From Pectobacterium aroidearum (lineage in GTDB: Bacteria; Pseudomonadota; Gammaproteobacteria; Enterobacterales; Enterobacteriaceae), in NCBI RefSeq assembly GCF_041228105.1, contig NZ_CP166097.1, forward strand, positions 62,001-126,000: 64,000 bases of DNA, written 5' to 3'. Below, in pieces: positions 55,500 to 64,000 of the stretch. The notes under the pieces were generated by a model. That model had not been told where the DNA came from. It saw only the letters and a list, made by a program, of their open reading frames with translations, and did not search any database. A program made the translations under genes and the position numbers. Each line of letters starts with the position of its first letter. Position 1 is the first letter of the stretch.

Positions 55500-55858
55500 T
55501 GAATGATTTTCCCTGGCTGTTGGCGTTGGCTGTTGGTGCGATTTTGGTGCTAGCGGCGCGACAGTATCGACGTCAACGCCAGAGGGACGCGCAGAATGAC
55601 GCGGCGCCGCTGCGTATTGTGGCCGCAGAGGTGAAACACAAACGTGAGTTTCCCCGTACTCGTCGGCGCGCGCGCGAGCATCAAATGATGGCCGTAGAGG
55701 ATATGCGGTATGAGGTCACGTTCAGGCCGATTACCGGTGGCGCGACTATCACGTTGCGCCTTGAGAACGCGGATTATCACCAGCTTGATACTGGAATGCA
55801 GGGATCGTTGCAGCTAAAGGGCACGCGCTTTATTCGCTTTGTGCCCCAGCAGAGGTAG
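55499..55858 (+). CDS. yhhM: DUF2500 membrane protein YhhM
   Basis: A 119-residue protein with one N-terminal membrane helix (LLALAVGAILVLAA), a basic region, and the conserved MRYEVTFRP and KGTRFIRFVP segments of the YhhM/DUF2500 family. Function unknown. Coupled to the DUF1820 gene, and converges on yhhL with only three bases between the stops. Confidence 0.82.
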   Translation: MNDFPWLLALAVGAILVLAARQYRRQRQRDAQNDAAPLRIVAAEVKHKREFPRTRRRAREHQMMAVEDMRYEVTFRPITGGATITLRLENADYHQLDTGMQGSLQLKGTRFIRFVPQQR

Positions 55859-55861
55859 GGG

Positions 55862-56140
55862 TTACGGTTTCGGTGGCTTAGGCTGCTTTTTCTGCCACGC
55901 CAGCAGTTCAAACACGCCAAAAAGGAAAATACGTGCCTGAAGTGCCCGGTTTAGCGCAGGGCTGTCCTTTGGCTGGCTGGATTTTAACAGCAGCAGTTGG
56001 AAGCCGTGCATCAGGATCATAAACACCATTGCCACGGTCATGAAGATATTCAACGGTTTGGGAAACGGTTGAATCAGGTTAAGCAATAGAAATCCCCACA
56101 CGCCCAGCATCAATAATCTGCCAAGGTTAATCAAAATCAT
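55862..56140 (-). CDS. yhhL: DUF1145 membrane protein YhhL
   Basis: A 92-residue protein with about three helices of the YhhL/DUF1145 family, ending in a Pro/Lys-rich tail. AAGGGT lies before the ATG. It follows rsmD by 26 bases on the same strand, so the two probably form an operon. Function unknown. Confidence 0.82.
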   Translation of the reverse strand: MILINLGRLLMLGVWGFLLLNLIQPFPKPLNIFMTVAMVFMILMHGFQLLLLKSSQPKDSPALNRALQARIFLFGVFELLAWQKKQPKPPKP

Positions 56141-56166
56141 CTCTTACCCTTACGTTGCTGCGAAGA

Positions 56167-56742
56167 TCACTGACGGATGTACAAACGGTAGGCGACCTGA
56201 CCTGCAATTTTCTCACGGTGCAGTTGCCAATTTTCTGGGATAGTCAGCTGCGCATTTTCCGCCTCAGTTTCCACGTAAATCCACGCATCGGGTGCTAGCC
56301 AGCCCTGTTGTTCCAGCAGCATGAGCGTGTTGTTCAGCAGCTCTTTGCGAAACGGTGGGTCGAGAAACACGACGTCAAACGGCGTACCGGGCTGCGCCAG
56401 CCAGCTCAGGGCATCAGTATTGACCACCTCAGCATTTTCCGCCCGAAGCAGCGCCAGATTTTGCGTTAATTGCTGGGCGACTGCACGCTCCATTTCCAAT
56501 AATGTGGCGTGAGCAGCATAACGAGATAAGGCTTCCAGCCCGAGTGCGCCGCTGCCAGCGAAACAGTCCAGGCAGCGTGCCTGTTGAATGATGGGGGCCA
56601 GCCAGTTAAACAGCGTTTCCCGCACGCGGTCGGTGGTGGGACGTAAACCGGGGCTATCAGGAACCGGAAGTTTTCTGCCGCGCCATTGACCACCGATGAT
56701 TCGGATTTGTCCGGCGGCTGACGATGCGTTTTTTTTAGCCAT
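56167..56742 (-). CDS. rsmD: 16S rRNA (guanine(966)-N2)-methyltransferase RsmD
   Basis: A 191-residue SAM-dependent methyltransferase that modifies G966 of 16S rRNA. The N terminus reads IIGGQWRGRKLPVPDSPGLR and the motif I CFAGSGALGLEALSR and catalytic FLDPPF are intact. Divergent from ftsY, as in other enterobacteria. Confidence 0.93.
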   Translation of the reverse strand: MAKKNASSAAGQIRIIGGQWRGRKLPVPDSPGLRPTTDRVRETLFNWLAPIIQQARCLDCFAGSGALGLEALSRYAAHATLLEMERAVAQQLTQNLALLRAENAEVVNTDALSWLAQPGTPFDVVFLDPPFRKELLNNTLMLLEQQGWLAPDAWIYVETEAENAQLTIPENWQLHREKIAGQVAYRLYIRQ

Positions 56743-57091
56743 AGCTCACAGGGTTATTGTTGTGCCGCATCATCATGGTGTGGATACGGGCAGGAAATTT
56801 CTGGCGCTATTCTAGCGGCGGTTACGTGTAGAGGGAATGTTAAGATGGAGGTTAAGGCGCTTAAGCCAAAATTTTGTGCGGTCTGCGGCCTTCCGGTAAC
56901 GCGCAGCGTTTGACACACTTCGTTACGGACATTGCCTTTCGTTACGAAGATTGTTGGCCGCACGGAGAATTGTCTGTGATTGCCCTCGCTGGCTGCGTGT
57001 TGCTGTCGGCAGGAAAGTGTTAAACTTATTGTTTAAATATGATTTTCATTGATTGATTCGCTGCGGTGAGCAGCGTGGAGCGCGATCGCAC
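56743..57091. other. Divergent rsmD / ftsY control region
   Basis: 349 bases that should hold both promoters. On the plus strand a 22-codon frame, 56845-56913, reads KPKFCAVCGLPVTRSV: a Cys-x-x-Cys knuckle like the start of small DUF2256 proteins, but it stops at once. TTCGTTACG occurs twice (56919-56927 and 56938-56946), giving a near-palindrome. Confidence 0.4.
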
Positions 57092-58579
57092 ATGTCAAAA
57101 GAAAAGAAGCGCGGTTTTTTTTCCTGGCTGGGACTAGGGAAACAGGAAGAAAAACAACAAGAGCAGCCGCAAGAGAAACCCGTTGTTCAAGAGAAGATTG
57201 TTGTTGAAGAACAATCGCCAGCGGCGGAGTCGGATGCCGCAGCATCAGCTCACCAGACCGTTGAGCACGCGCCGGAGCAGGTAGAGAAACCGCTGCCGGA
57301 AGAGCCTGTCGTTGAAGCGGAAGAACTGACTCAATCAGTCGCTGAGCGTGATGTTACCGCAGCGGCAGACGAATCGGCTGTCGTTGCCCCGGAAGCCAAC
57401 GTTTCTGAATCCATTGCTTCTGAACCTGCTGTTTCTACCCCTGCTATTTCCGAAACTGACGATCGTGACCTGATCGATCGGGATGTTATCGATCGTGATG
57501 CTGCCGATCCGATCGTGCAGACCGAGATCGCCGAAAGCGCGACGGTGGTTGAGGCAGAGCCGGATGTCGCGCAGCAGGAAGAGCAAGAATACGAAGAACA
57601 AGAACCTACGCAGCCAGATGATGTTCCGGTTGTTGCGCAAGAGCAGGAGCGTCCGACGAAAGAGGGGTTCTTCGCTCGTCTGAAACGCAGTCTGGTAAAA
57701 ACGCGCCAAAACCTCGGTTCAGGATTTATCGGATTGTTTCGCGGTAAGAAAATCGACGACGATCTGTTTGATGAACTGGAAGAGCAACTACTGGTTGCGG
57801 ATGTGGGGGTCGAAACGACCCGTAAAATCATCACCAGCCTGACGGAGCACGCCAGCCGACGCCAGTTGAAAGATGCTGATACGCTTTTTGTGAAGCTGAA
57901 AGACGAAATGGCGGAGATTCTTGCTAAGGTGGACGCCCCGCTGAATATCGAAGGCAAAACACCGTATGTCATTCTGATGGTTGGCGTTAATGGCGTGGGT
58001 AAAACCACCACCATCGGGAAAATGGCGCGTCAATTCCAGGCACAGGGTAAATCCGTGATGCTGGCGGCGGGCGATACCTTCCGTGCGGCAGCGGTGGAAC
58101 AGCTTCAGGTCTGGGGACAGCGTAATAACGTGGCGGTGGTCGCGCAGCATACCGGTGCGGATTCAGCATCGGTGATTTTCGATGCGATTCAGGCAGCGAA
58201 AGCGCGCGGCGTGGATGTCCTGATTGCGGATACCGCTGGTCGTTTGCAGAACAAAGCGCACCTGATGGAAGAGCTGAAAAAGATTGTGCGCGTGATGAAG
58301 AAGCTGGACGAAGACGCGCCGCATGAAGTGATGCTGACGCTGGATGCGAGCACCGGGCAGAACGCGGTGAGTCAGGCCAAACTGTTTAATGAAGCCGTTG
58401 GGCTGACGGGAATTACCTTGACCAAGCTGGACGGTACCGCGAAAGGCGGGGTGATTTTCGCCATTGCCGACCAATTTGCGATTCCTATCCGCTATATTGG
58501 GGTAGGGGAAGGCATTGAAGATTTACGGCCATTCAAGGCCGACGATTTTATTGAGGCACTTTTTGCCCGAGAGGATTAA
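57092..58579 (+). CDS. ftsY: Signal recognition particle receptor FtsY
   Basis: A 495-residue SRP GTPase receptor. A basic amphipathic membrane-targeting start (KEKKRGFFSWLGLGK) is followed by an acidic A domain (about 20-190) and the NG GTPase domain (G1 GVNGVGKTTTIGK, DTAGR, TKLDGTAKGG). Within the A domain, short DRD repeats (DRDLIDRDVIDRDAADP) look like local expansions. The frame opens at 57053, but the ATG at 57092 gives the conserved N terminus. First gene of ftsYEX. Confidence 0.95.
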   Translation: MSKEKKRGFFSWLGLGKQEEKQQEQPQEKPVVQEKIVVEEQSPAAESDAAASAHQTVEHAPEQVEKPLPEEPVVEAEELTQSVAERDVTAAADESAVVAPEANVSESIASEPAVSTPAISETDDRDLIDRDVIDRDAADPIVQTEIAESATVVEAEPDVAQQEEQEYEEQEPTQPDDVPVVAQEQERPTKEGFFARLKRSLVKTRQNLGSGFIGLFRGKKIDDDLFDELEEQLLVADVGVETTRKIITSLTEHASRRQLKDADTLFVKLKDEMAEILAKVDAPLNIEGKTPYVILMVGVNGVGKTTTIGKMARQFQAQGKSVMLAAGDTFRAAAVEQLQVWGQRNNVAVVAQHTGADSASVIFDAIQAAKARGVDVLIADTAGRLQNKAHLMEELKKIVRVMKKLDEDAPHEVMLTLDASTGQNAVSQAKLFNEAVGLTGITLTKLDGTAKGGVIFAIADQFAIPIRYIGVGEGIEDLRPFKADDFIEALFARED

Positions 58580-58584
58580 AACGG

Positions 58585-59256
58585 ATGATTCGTTTTGAAC
58601 AGGTCAGTAAAGCTTACCTCGGTGGGCGTCAGGCATTGCAAGGGGTGGATTTCCATCTGCGCCCCGCGGAAATGGCGTTCCTGACCGGCCATTCCGGCGC
58701 AGGGAAAAGTACCCTGCTGAAACTGATTTGTGGCATTGAACGTCCCAGCGCGGGGCAGATTTTGTTTGGCGGTCACAATATCAGCCGCCTGAAAAAACGC
58801 GAAGTCCCGTTCCTGCGGCGTCAGATCGGCATGATTTTTCAGGATCACCATCTGCTGATGGAACGCACAGTCTATGACAACGTCGCGATGCCGCTCATCA
58901 TCGCGGGCGCCAGCAGTGAGGATATCCGTCGTCGGGTATCCGCCGCACTGGACAAGGTTGGCCTGCTGGATAAAGCGAAAAATTACCCTATCCAGCTGTC
59001 CGGCGGTGAACAGCAGCGCGTTGGCATTGCGCGCGCGGTGGTGAACAAACCCGCCGTGTTGCTGGCGGATGAACCGACCGGCAACCTGGACGAAGCGTTG
59101 TCAGAAGGTATTTTACGCCTGTTTGAAGAGTTCAACCGCGTCGGTGTTACCGTCCTGATGGCGACGCATGATACCGGGCTGATCGCCCGCCGTAATTACC
59201 GTGTGCTGACGCTGTCGGATGGCCGCATGGTGGGGGGAAACCACGATGGCGAATAA
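58585..59256 (+). CDS. ftsE: Cell division ABC ATPase FtsE
   Basis: A 223-residue ABC ATPase acting with FtsX at the divisome to control peptidoglycan hydrolases. Walker A (GHSGAGKST), signature ([14 protein letters not shown]) and Walker B ([11 protein letters not shown]) are all present. Five bases follow ftsY, and it overlaps ftsX by 11. Confidence 0.95.
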   Translation: MIRFEQVSKAYLGGRQALQGVDFHLRPAEMAFLTGHSGAGKSTLLKLICGIERPSAGQILFGGHNISRLKKREVPFLRRQIGMIFQDHHLLMERTVYDNVAMPLIIAGASSEDIRRRVSAALDKVGLLDKAKNYPIQLSGGEQQRVGIARAVVNKPAVLLADEPTGNLDEALSEGILRLFEEFNRVGVTVLMATHDTGLIARRNYRVLTLSDGRMVGGNHDGE

Positions 59257-60214
59257 CGTCCGTAATGCGAAAAAGCCTGTTGCAAAATCGAAAGCGTTGC
59301 GCGGCGGCTGGCAGGAACAGTGGCGCTATGCTTGGACGAATACGCTGGCTGATATGCTGCGCCAGCCGCTGGCCACTTTCCTGACCGTCATGGTGATCGC
59401 CATTTCGCTGGCATTGCCCAGCATTTGCTATTTGGTGTGGAAAAACGTCAGTCAGGCTGCCACACAGTGGTATCCCTCGCCTCAGCTAACGGTCTATCTG
59501 GATAAATCACTGGATGACAATGCGGCGCAGGCGGTAGTCACGCAGCTTCAATCTGAAGACGGCGTTGATAAAGTCAATTACCTGTCGCGCAATGAAGCGA
59601 TGGGCGAGTTCCGCAACTGGTCTGGTTTTGGCGGCGCGCTGGATATGCTGGAAGAGAATCCGCTGCCGGCGGTGGCGATTATCACGCCGAAAATGAGCTT
59701 TCAGGATTCCACCACGCTGACGACACTGCGTGACCGTGTGGCGGCAACGCAGGGTGTGGAGGAAGTACGGATGGACGACAGCTGGTTTGCACGGCTGGTA
59801 GCGTTAACCAATCTGGTCGGGCAAATTTCTGCGACGATTGGCATCCTGATGATTGTTGCCGTCTTTTTGGTGATCGGCAACAGCGTGCGTCTGAGTATTT
59901 TCAGTCGCCGTGAAACCATTAACGTGATGAAGCTGATTGGCGCGACGGACGGGTTTATTCTGCGTCCGTTCCTGAATGGTGGGGCGGCAATGGGCGTAGG
60001 CGGCGCGGTGCTATCGCTGATTCTGTCGCAGGCGCTGGTCTGGAAGCTGGATGCGGTGGTAGCGCAGGTGGCTTCCGTCTTTGGTACGACGTTTGCCGTT
60101 AAAGGACTGAGCTGGGATGAGTCTCTGCTGCTGCTGTTAATCGCCGGCATGATTGGCTGGCTGGCCGCCTGGTTGGCAACCGTGCAACATTTACGCCGTT
60201 TTACACCACAGTAA
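59246..60214 (+). CDS. ftsX: Cell division permease FtsX
   Basis: A 322-residue four-helix membrane protein with a large periplasmic domain between helices 1 and 2 (about residues 70-195). It couples FtsE ATP hydrolysis to periplasmic amidase activators. The frame opens upstream at 59219, but GGGGGG before the ATG at 59246 supports the start [10 protein letters not shown]. Confidence 0.93.
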   Translation: MANNVRNAKKPVAKSKALRGGWQEQWRYAWTNTLADMLRQPLATFLTVMVIAISLALPSICYLVWKNVSQAATQWYPSPQLTVYLDKSLDDNAAQAVVTQLQSEDGVDKVNYLSRNEAMGEFRNWSGFGGALDMLEENPLPAVAIITPKMSFQDSTTLTTLRDRVAATQGVEEVRMDDSWFARLVALTNLVGQISATIGILMIVAVFLVIGNSVRLSIFSRRETINVMKLIGATDGFILRPFLNGGAAMGVGGAVLSLILSQALVWKLDAVVAQVASVFGTTFAVKGLSWDESLLLLLIAGMIGWLAAWLATVQHLRRFTPQ

Positions 60215-60546
60215 GCGTTTTCTGGTATAATTATCCCCTGTAATTCAGACCGTATTGCAGGGGAAATCTCCTCAGCGACATCTCTTCTTTGCGCTTCCCG
60301 CTGTGTTTTCCCCTTGGTTTTTCGTGCGTTAACGGCTCGTTTTCTCCCTGCTTGATCTCTGGCAGGAGGTGAATAAAATGATAGGAACTTGCGAGCGAAA
60401 TCACAGTCTGAATAGACAGATTTTAGGATTTGAGTGAATACGCTTTAAAGGTGTCGTGTTTTGCCATTTTCGCGCAAAACGATGCGGCGAAGCAGTGCTA
60501 AGATAGTCGACTGCAATATGACGAGTAGAGCAACTGAGAGGGTTGA
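60215..60546 (+). promoter_or_regulatory. rpoH upstream control region
   Basis: 332 bases between ftsX and rpoH with no credible gene. TATAAT near 60222 may be a -10 element, and the sigma-E promoter (separate entry) lies at 60384. The leader upstream of the rpoH ATG in E. coli forms part of an RNA thermometer with the start of the coding region. Confidence 0.5.
60384..60411 (+). promoter_or_regulatory. Sigma-E promoter of rpoH
   Basis: -35 GGAACTT at 60384-60390, a 16-base spacer and -10 TCTGA at 60407-60411, an excellent sigma-E match that corresponds to the P3 promoter of E. coli rpoH. It implies that envelope stress feeds the heat-shock response. Confidence 0.8.
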
Positions 60547-61404
60547 ATGACCAAAGATATGCAAACTTTCACCTTAGTTCCCCAGGGCAGTCTGGAAGGG
60601 TATATTCGTGCCGCCAATGCCTATCCGATGCTGACGGCGGAGGAAGAGCGGGCGCTGGCTGAACGGCTGCATTATCAGGGCGATCTGGATGCGGCTAAGC
60701 ACCTGATTCTGTCACACCTGCGTTTTGTTATTCACGTTGCCCGTAACTATTCCGGCTACGGCCTGCCGCAGGCGGACCTGATTCAGGAAGGGAACATCGG
60801 CCTGATGAAGGCGGTACGTCGCTTTAACCCTGAAGTGGGCGTGCGTCTGGTTTCTTTCGCCGTGCACTGGATCAAAGCAGAAATTCATGAATACGTGCTG
60901 CGTAACTGGCGTATCGTGAAAGTCGCGACCACCAAAGCACAGCGTAAACTGTTCTTTAACCTGCGGAAGACGAAAACGCGTCTCGGCTGGTTTAACCAGG
61001 ATGAAGTCGAACTGGTGGCACGTGAACTGGGTGTGACCAGCAAAGACGTGCGCGAGATGGAATCCCGTATGGCGGCGCAGGACATGACGTTCGATCCAAC
61101 GCCGGAAGAAGATTCGCACGACGGCAAAGCGATGTCGCCGATGCTTTACCTACAGGATAAATCGTCTGACTTTGCCGACGGCATTGAAGAAGATAACTGG
61201 GACACGCATGCGGCGGATAAGCTCACTTACGCGCTGGAAGGGCTGGATGAACGTAGCCAGCACATTATCCGCGCCCGTTGGCTGGATGATGACAACAAAT
61301 CCACCTTGCAGGAACTGGCCGATCAATACGGCGTTTCCGCAGAGCGTGTGCGTCAGTTAGAAAAGAATGCGATGAAAAAACTGCGAGCGGCGATAGAAGC
61401 GTAA
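60547..61404 (+). CDS. rpoH: Heat-shock sigma factor RpoH (sigma-32)
   Basis: A 285-residue sigma factor of usual length. Region 2 ([19 protein letters not shown], then [17 protein letters not shown]) is typical, the RpoH box QRKLFFNLR is intact, and region 4.2 ([12 protein letters not shown] to [18 protein letters not shown]) recognises heat-shock promoters. GAGAGGG lies before the ATG. Controlled by a sigma-E promoter and, in E. coli, by mRNA structure and FtsH/DnaK. Confidence 0.96.
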   Translation: MTKDMQTFTLVPQGSLEGYIRAANAYPMLTAEEERALAERLHYQGDLDAAKHLILSHLRFVIHVARNYSGYGLPQADLIQEGNIGLMKAVRRFNPEVGVRLVSFAVHWIKAEIHEYVLRNWRIVKVATTKAQRKLFFNLRKTKTRLGWFNQDEVELVARELGVTSKDVREMESRMAAQDMTFDPTPEEDSHDGKAMSPMLYLQDKSSDFADGIEEDNWDTHAADKLTYALEGLDERSQHIIRARWLDDDNKSTLQELADQYGVSAERVRQLEKNAMKKLRAAIEA

Positions 61405-61429
61405 TCGCTCTCATCGTCTCTTTTTGTAG

Positions 61430-61460
61430 CGACCGGGTAATGCCCGGTCGTTTTGTTTTT
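61430..61460 (+). terminator. Terminator of rpoH
   Basis: CGACCGGG 61430-61437 pairs perfectly with CCCGGTCG 61443-61450, then TTTTGTTTTT. Confidence 0.9.
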
Positions 61461-61464
61461 GTCT

Positions 61465-61494
61465 GCTGTCAGGCTGTCAGGCTGTCAGGCTGTC
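61465..61494. repeat. Tandem 8-bp repeat
   Basis: Three full copies of GCTGTCAG plus GCTGTC in a row in the gap between rpoH and panM, both pointing to this gap. Copy number could vary by slippage. Confidence 0.85.
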
Positions 61495-61503
61495 GTGCTT
61501 GGG

Positions 61504-61950
61504 CTATGGTTTCTCTGAGTTGATTTCGTCAAGAATCAGCGGCGTTTCTTTTCTGCGAATGTAGCGCCAGCCGCCGGATACCGGTGAGAAGCCACAGGAC
61601 ACCATAAACCGTGCCAGCACTTCCTCTTTGATCGCAGCATGATTCGCCGTTGCCAGCCACCACTCGTTTACCTCAGGGAGTTGACGGCGTGCCTCATCAA
61701 CTAACAACTGCCCTACGCCCCGCCGCCGGGTAACTTCACGTACCATCATATCGCTCAGTTCCGCATAGTCCCCTGCAATTTCGACCAACATACCGCCGAG
61801 TAACCGATCGTTAAAACGCGCGGCAAAGAGGCGTCGAGTCGGTTTTAGTCCTGCTTCTAATAAATCAATGTTTTGATGCGGCCAGATTTTCGCCAGGTCA
61901 ATTTTGTCCTGAGGGCTGAATTGGGTGAGGCATTCAACGGTGAGTTTCAT
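61504..61950 (-). CDS. panM: PanD maturation factor PanM (GNAT fold)
   Basis: A 148-residue acetyltransferase-fold protein that triggers self-cleavage of aspartate 1-decarboxylase PanD for pantothenate synthesis. The acetyl-CoA motif VREVTRRRGVGQLLVDEA matches E. coli PanM (YhhK). The GTG at 61962 is possible, but the ATG at 61950 (MKLTVECLTQFS) aligns with the family. It has a C-terminal extension of some 20 residues beyond the E. coli protein. Beside rpoH, as in relatives. Confidence 0.88.
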   Translation of the reverse strand: MKLTVECLTQFSPQDKIDLAKIWPHQNIDLLEAGLKPTRRLFAARFNDRLLGGMLVEIAGDYAELSDMMVREVTRRRGVGQLLVDEARRQLPEVNEWWLATANHAAIKEEVLARFMVSCGFSPVSGGWRYIRRKETPLILDEINSEKP

Positions 61951-62354
61951 TTTTATCGGCACTCCATCATATGAGTGAAGAATAATGTAGTTGTTTTGTA
62001 GTGGATCAGTTGTGTAATTTGATCGTTATGGTTAATAGGGCAAATGTTTTTCTCATTCTTCGTTTTTCGAGTAATCCATCAACAATTAATGCACAAAGTA
62101 GAATATCTGACTATATATAAATTAAATGCTGGATTTTGCATCTAGCGTTTTGTGCTGTTTGCTCCGCTTGTTTCTGACAATGTGAGTTGATTTGCAGCAT
62201 AAAATTCCTGTTTAATAATATGAAAAATAAAGCCTTATTAGAAACTATTACTAATAATAACCTAAGCCTTTCTTACTTATAAGAAAATAGCGGGTTATGG
62301 CAGAAGGCGGTCAGGTTTTCGGCAATATCCATAATGACAGATGGGGTAAAAAGA
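61951..62354 (+). promoter_or_regulatory. Long AT-rich leader of livK
   Basis: 404 bases between panM and livK with no credible gene. A palindrome, TTTCTTA 62269-62275 and TAAGAAA 62280-62286, lies about 70 bases before the start. Leucine-responsive (Lrp-type) control is known for liv genes, but I cannot assign a site. Confidence 0.45.
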
Positions 62355-63467
62355 ATGAAATTCAGTAAAGGTAAAGTATTGCTGATGGGTTGTATGGCTG
62401 CGGCGTTTAGCCATGCAGTCAGTGCTGCCGATATTAAAGTTGCGGTGGTTGGCGCGATGTCTGGCCCGGTTGCCCAATATGGCGACATGGAATTCATTGG
62501 CGCGCGTCAGGCGATTGCTGACATCAACGCAAAAGGCGGCGTAAACGGTAACAAACTGGTTGGCGTGGAATATGATGACGCGTGCGATCCTAAGCAGGCT
62601 GTTGCCGTAGCGAACAAGGTCATCAATGACGGTATCCGTTATGTGATTGGCCATCTGTGTTCCTCCTCTACGCAGCCTGCGTCTGATATTTATGAAGAAG
62701 AAGGCGTGATCATGATTACGCCTGCGGCAACCAACGCCGACTTGACCACGCGCGGCTACAAAATGGTGCTGCGCACGACGGGTCTGGATTCCGATCAGGG
62801 ACCAACCGCAGCGAAGTACATCGTTGAAACCATCAAACCGCAGCGTATCGCCGTGGTGCATGACAAACAGCAATATGGTGAAGGTCTGGCCCGCTCTGTT
62901 CAGGATAGCCTGAAAAAAGCCGGTGCGAATGTTGTGCTGTTTGAAGGTGTGACGGCGGGTGACAAAGATTTCTCTACGCTGGTTGCGCGTCTGAAGAAAG
63001 AGAACGTCGATTTCGTGTATTTCGGCGGCTACTACCCAGAAATGGGGCAGATTCTGCGCCAATCGCGTCAGGCTGGCATGACGACCAAGTTCATGGGTCC
63101 GGAAGGCGTGGGTAACTCTTCACTGTCCAACATCGCGGGCGATGCGTCTGAAGGGATGCTGGTCACGCTGCCGAAGCGTTACGATCAGGTTCCTGCGAAC
63201 CAACCGATCGTGGATGCGTTGAAAGCCAAGAAACTGGACCCGACTGGCCCGTTTGTCTGGACGACCTATGCCGCGCTGCAATCGTTGACCACCGCGATGA
63301 CGCGTACGGGGAGCGACGAGCCAGAAAAACTGGTGGCGGATCTGAAAGCGAAATCCGTGGATACCGTAATGGGGCCATTAAGCTGGGATGCAAAAGGCGA
63401 CCTGAAAGGGTTTGAATTTGGCGTATTTGAGTGGCACAAAGACGGTACTTCCAGCGCAGTGAAATAA
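62355..63467 (+). CDS. livK: Leucine-specific/branched-chain amino acid binding protein LivK
   Basis: A 370-residue periplasmic solute-binding protein, signal peptide about residues 1-24 (ends AVSA). It delivers leucine or all branched-chain amino acids to LivHMGF. The lobe sequence [20 protein letters not shown] and [18 protein letters not shown] match LivK/LivJ. LivK is preferred over LivJ because livH follows directly and because VGVEYDDA and TGSDEP follow LivK; some segments are LivJ-like (TTGLDSDQG). Frame opens at 62334; ATG 62355 gives a clean signal peptide. Confidence 0.9.
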   Translation: MKFSKGKVLLMGCMAAAFSHAVSAADIKVAVVGAMSGPVAQYGDMEFIGARQAIADINAKGGVNGNKLVGVEYDDACDPKQAVAVANKVINDGIRYVIGHLCSSSTQPASDIYEEEGVIMITPAATNADLTTRGYKMVLRTTGLDSDQGPTAAKYIVETIKPQRIAVVHDKQQYGEGLARSVQDSLKKAGANVVLFEGVTAGDKDFSTLVARLKKENVDFVYFGGYYPEMGQILRQSRQAGMTTKFMGPEGVGNSSLSNIAGDASEGMLVTLPKRYDQVPANQPIVDALKAKKLDPTGPFVWTTYAALQSLTTAMTRTGSDEPEKLVADLKAKSVDTVMGPLSWDAKGDLKGFEFGVFEWHKDGTSSAVK

Positions 63468-63577
63468 TCACCATGCCGGAGGCGGATAACGGATGAATTC
63501 GCCGCTATTTGCCTCTTCGGCGTGAGGATCATTCTCCGCCCTCTGAGTGTGTACCAATAATAATCCCTCAATACCGA

Positions 63578-63604
63578 GCCCCCGTAGCCGCAAGGCGCGG
63601 GGGC
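63578..63604 (+). other. Hairpin between livK and livH
   Basis: GCCCCCG 63578-63584 pairs with CGGGGGC 63598-63604. There is no T-tract, so it more likely stabilises the livK mRNA end or reduces downstream expression than terminates fully. Confidence 0.55.
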
Positions 63605-63622
63605 AGCATTTAAGGTTAAGGT

Positions 63623-64000
63623 ATGTCCGAGCAGTTCCTTTACTTTTTTCAGCAGATGTTCAACGGCCTGACGTTGGGCAGCACCTATGCGCTGATCGCC
63701 ATTGGCTACACCATGGTTTACGGCATTATCGGCATGATTAACTTCGCACACGGTGAAGTGTATATGATCGGTAGCTATGTCTCCTTTATTGTGATTGCGG
63801 CCCTGATGATGATGGGCATCGATGCTGGCTGGCTGCTGATTGGCGCCGCCTTCATTGCCGCCGTGGTCATTTCCAGCGCCTACGGCTGGAGTATCGAGCG
63901 GGTGGCCTATCGACCTGTTCGAACGTCAAAGCGCCTGATTGCGCTGATTTCTGCCATCGGGATGTCAATTTTCCTGCAAAACTACGTCAGCCTGAATCAG
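63623..64000 (+). CDS. livH: Branched-chain amino acid permease LivH (3' end outside window)
   Basis: The first 126 codons of the inner-membrane permease, starting MSEQFLYFFQQMFNG and running to the window end. It follows E. coli LivH (LGSTYALIAIGYTMVYGIIG, NFAHGEVYMIGSYVSF, LIALISAIGMSIFLQNY). It would form the channel with LivM. RBS AAGG is close before the ATG. The gap to livK is 155 bases. Confidence 0.95.
   Translation, partial: MSEQFLYFFQQMFNGLTLGSTYALIAIGYTMVYGIIGMINFAHGEVYMIGSYVSFIVIAALMMMGIDAGWLLIGAAFIAAVVISSAYGWSIERVAYRPVRTSKRLIALISAIGMSIFLQNYVSLNQ

Noticed and set aside
57331..58014. 227-residue minus-strand frame opposite ftsY
   Set aside because: Ser/Thr-rich shadow of the acidic FtsY domain.
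62295..63062. 255-residue minus-strand frame opposite livK
   Set aside because: Antisense shadow of a conserved coding gene.
1..64000. CRISPR arrays, tRNA or rRNA genes, insertion sequences
   Set aside because: I saw no regular spacer-repeat arrays, no cloverleaf-like segment and no transposase in the window.

Overview
The window looks like chromosome from a soft-rot enterobacterium, most likely Pectobacterium. The core genes (dpp, bcs, dctA, yhjJ, kdgK, yhjD, yhhS, dcrB, yhhQ, tusA, zntA, yhhN, yhhM, yhhL, rsmD, ftsYEX, rpoH, panM, livKH) follow Escherichia coli-like order, while the accessory genes are those expected of a plant-associated relative: a VgrG/Rhs type VI secretion module, L-galactonate and tagaturonate catabolism, an amino-alcohol cluster, and kdgK behind a KdgR-like box. 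The genus is my inference from remembered homologues; no search was run.

Layout. 1-1525: end of the dipeptide ABC transporter operon (dppD partial, dppF). 1592-9360: accessory island with a SymE-toxin remnant and, on the minus strand, hcp, vgrG, an EagR-type DcrB-fold chaperone, a 1425-residue PAAR/Rhs effector and a low-GC putative immunity gene. 9917-13844: avtA, a secreted DUF4432 mutarotase-like protein and eamA. 13918-19018: L-galactonate module (uxaB and lgoD divergent from lgoR and lgoT). 19283-21061: periplasmic gamma-glutamyltransferase. 21160-26395: a class-III aminotransferase-fold protein and an ethanolamine-type permease, divergent from an APH-type kinase and an AraC regulator, which together fit kinase/phospho-lyase amino-alcohol catabolism. 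26401-40850: cellulose synthesis locus in two divergent operons, bcsRQABZC and bcsEFG. 41203-42387: a PdeK/HmsP-like membrane protein that has lost its EAL domain. 42707-47412: dctA, an M16 pseudoprotease (yhjJ), an unannotated-looking 53-residue lipoprotein gene, and kdgK. 47560-56742: yhjD, yhhS, dcrB, yhhQ with a preQ1-I-like riboswitch, tusA, zntA, yhhN, a DUF1820 gene, yhhM, yhhL, rsmD. 57092-64000: ftsYEX, rpoH with a sigma-E promoter, panM, livK and the start of livH.

How the parts connect. The hcp-vgrG-eagR-rhs-immunity order gives the tube, spike, loading chaperone, effector and protection of one T6SS cargo cassette; no sheath or baseplate genes are present, so it would rely on an apparatus elsewhere. 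LgoD plus UxaB convert L-galactonate through tagaturonate to altronate, and KdgK phosphorylates the KDG formed later, so two parts of the window feed the same hexuronate route. BcsA (PilZ) and BcsE (GIL) are c-di-GMP receptors, and the adjacent EAL-less protein is probably a vestigial or purely sensory member of that network.

The observations I rate highest are the unrecognised Rhs C-terminal toxin and immunity pair, the amino-alcohol cluster, the lgoD-uxaB coupling, the EAL-less PdeK relative, the small lipoprotein and the preQ1-like leader.
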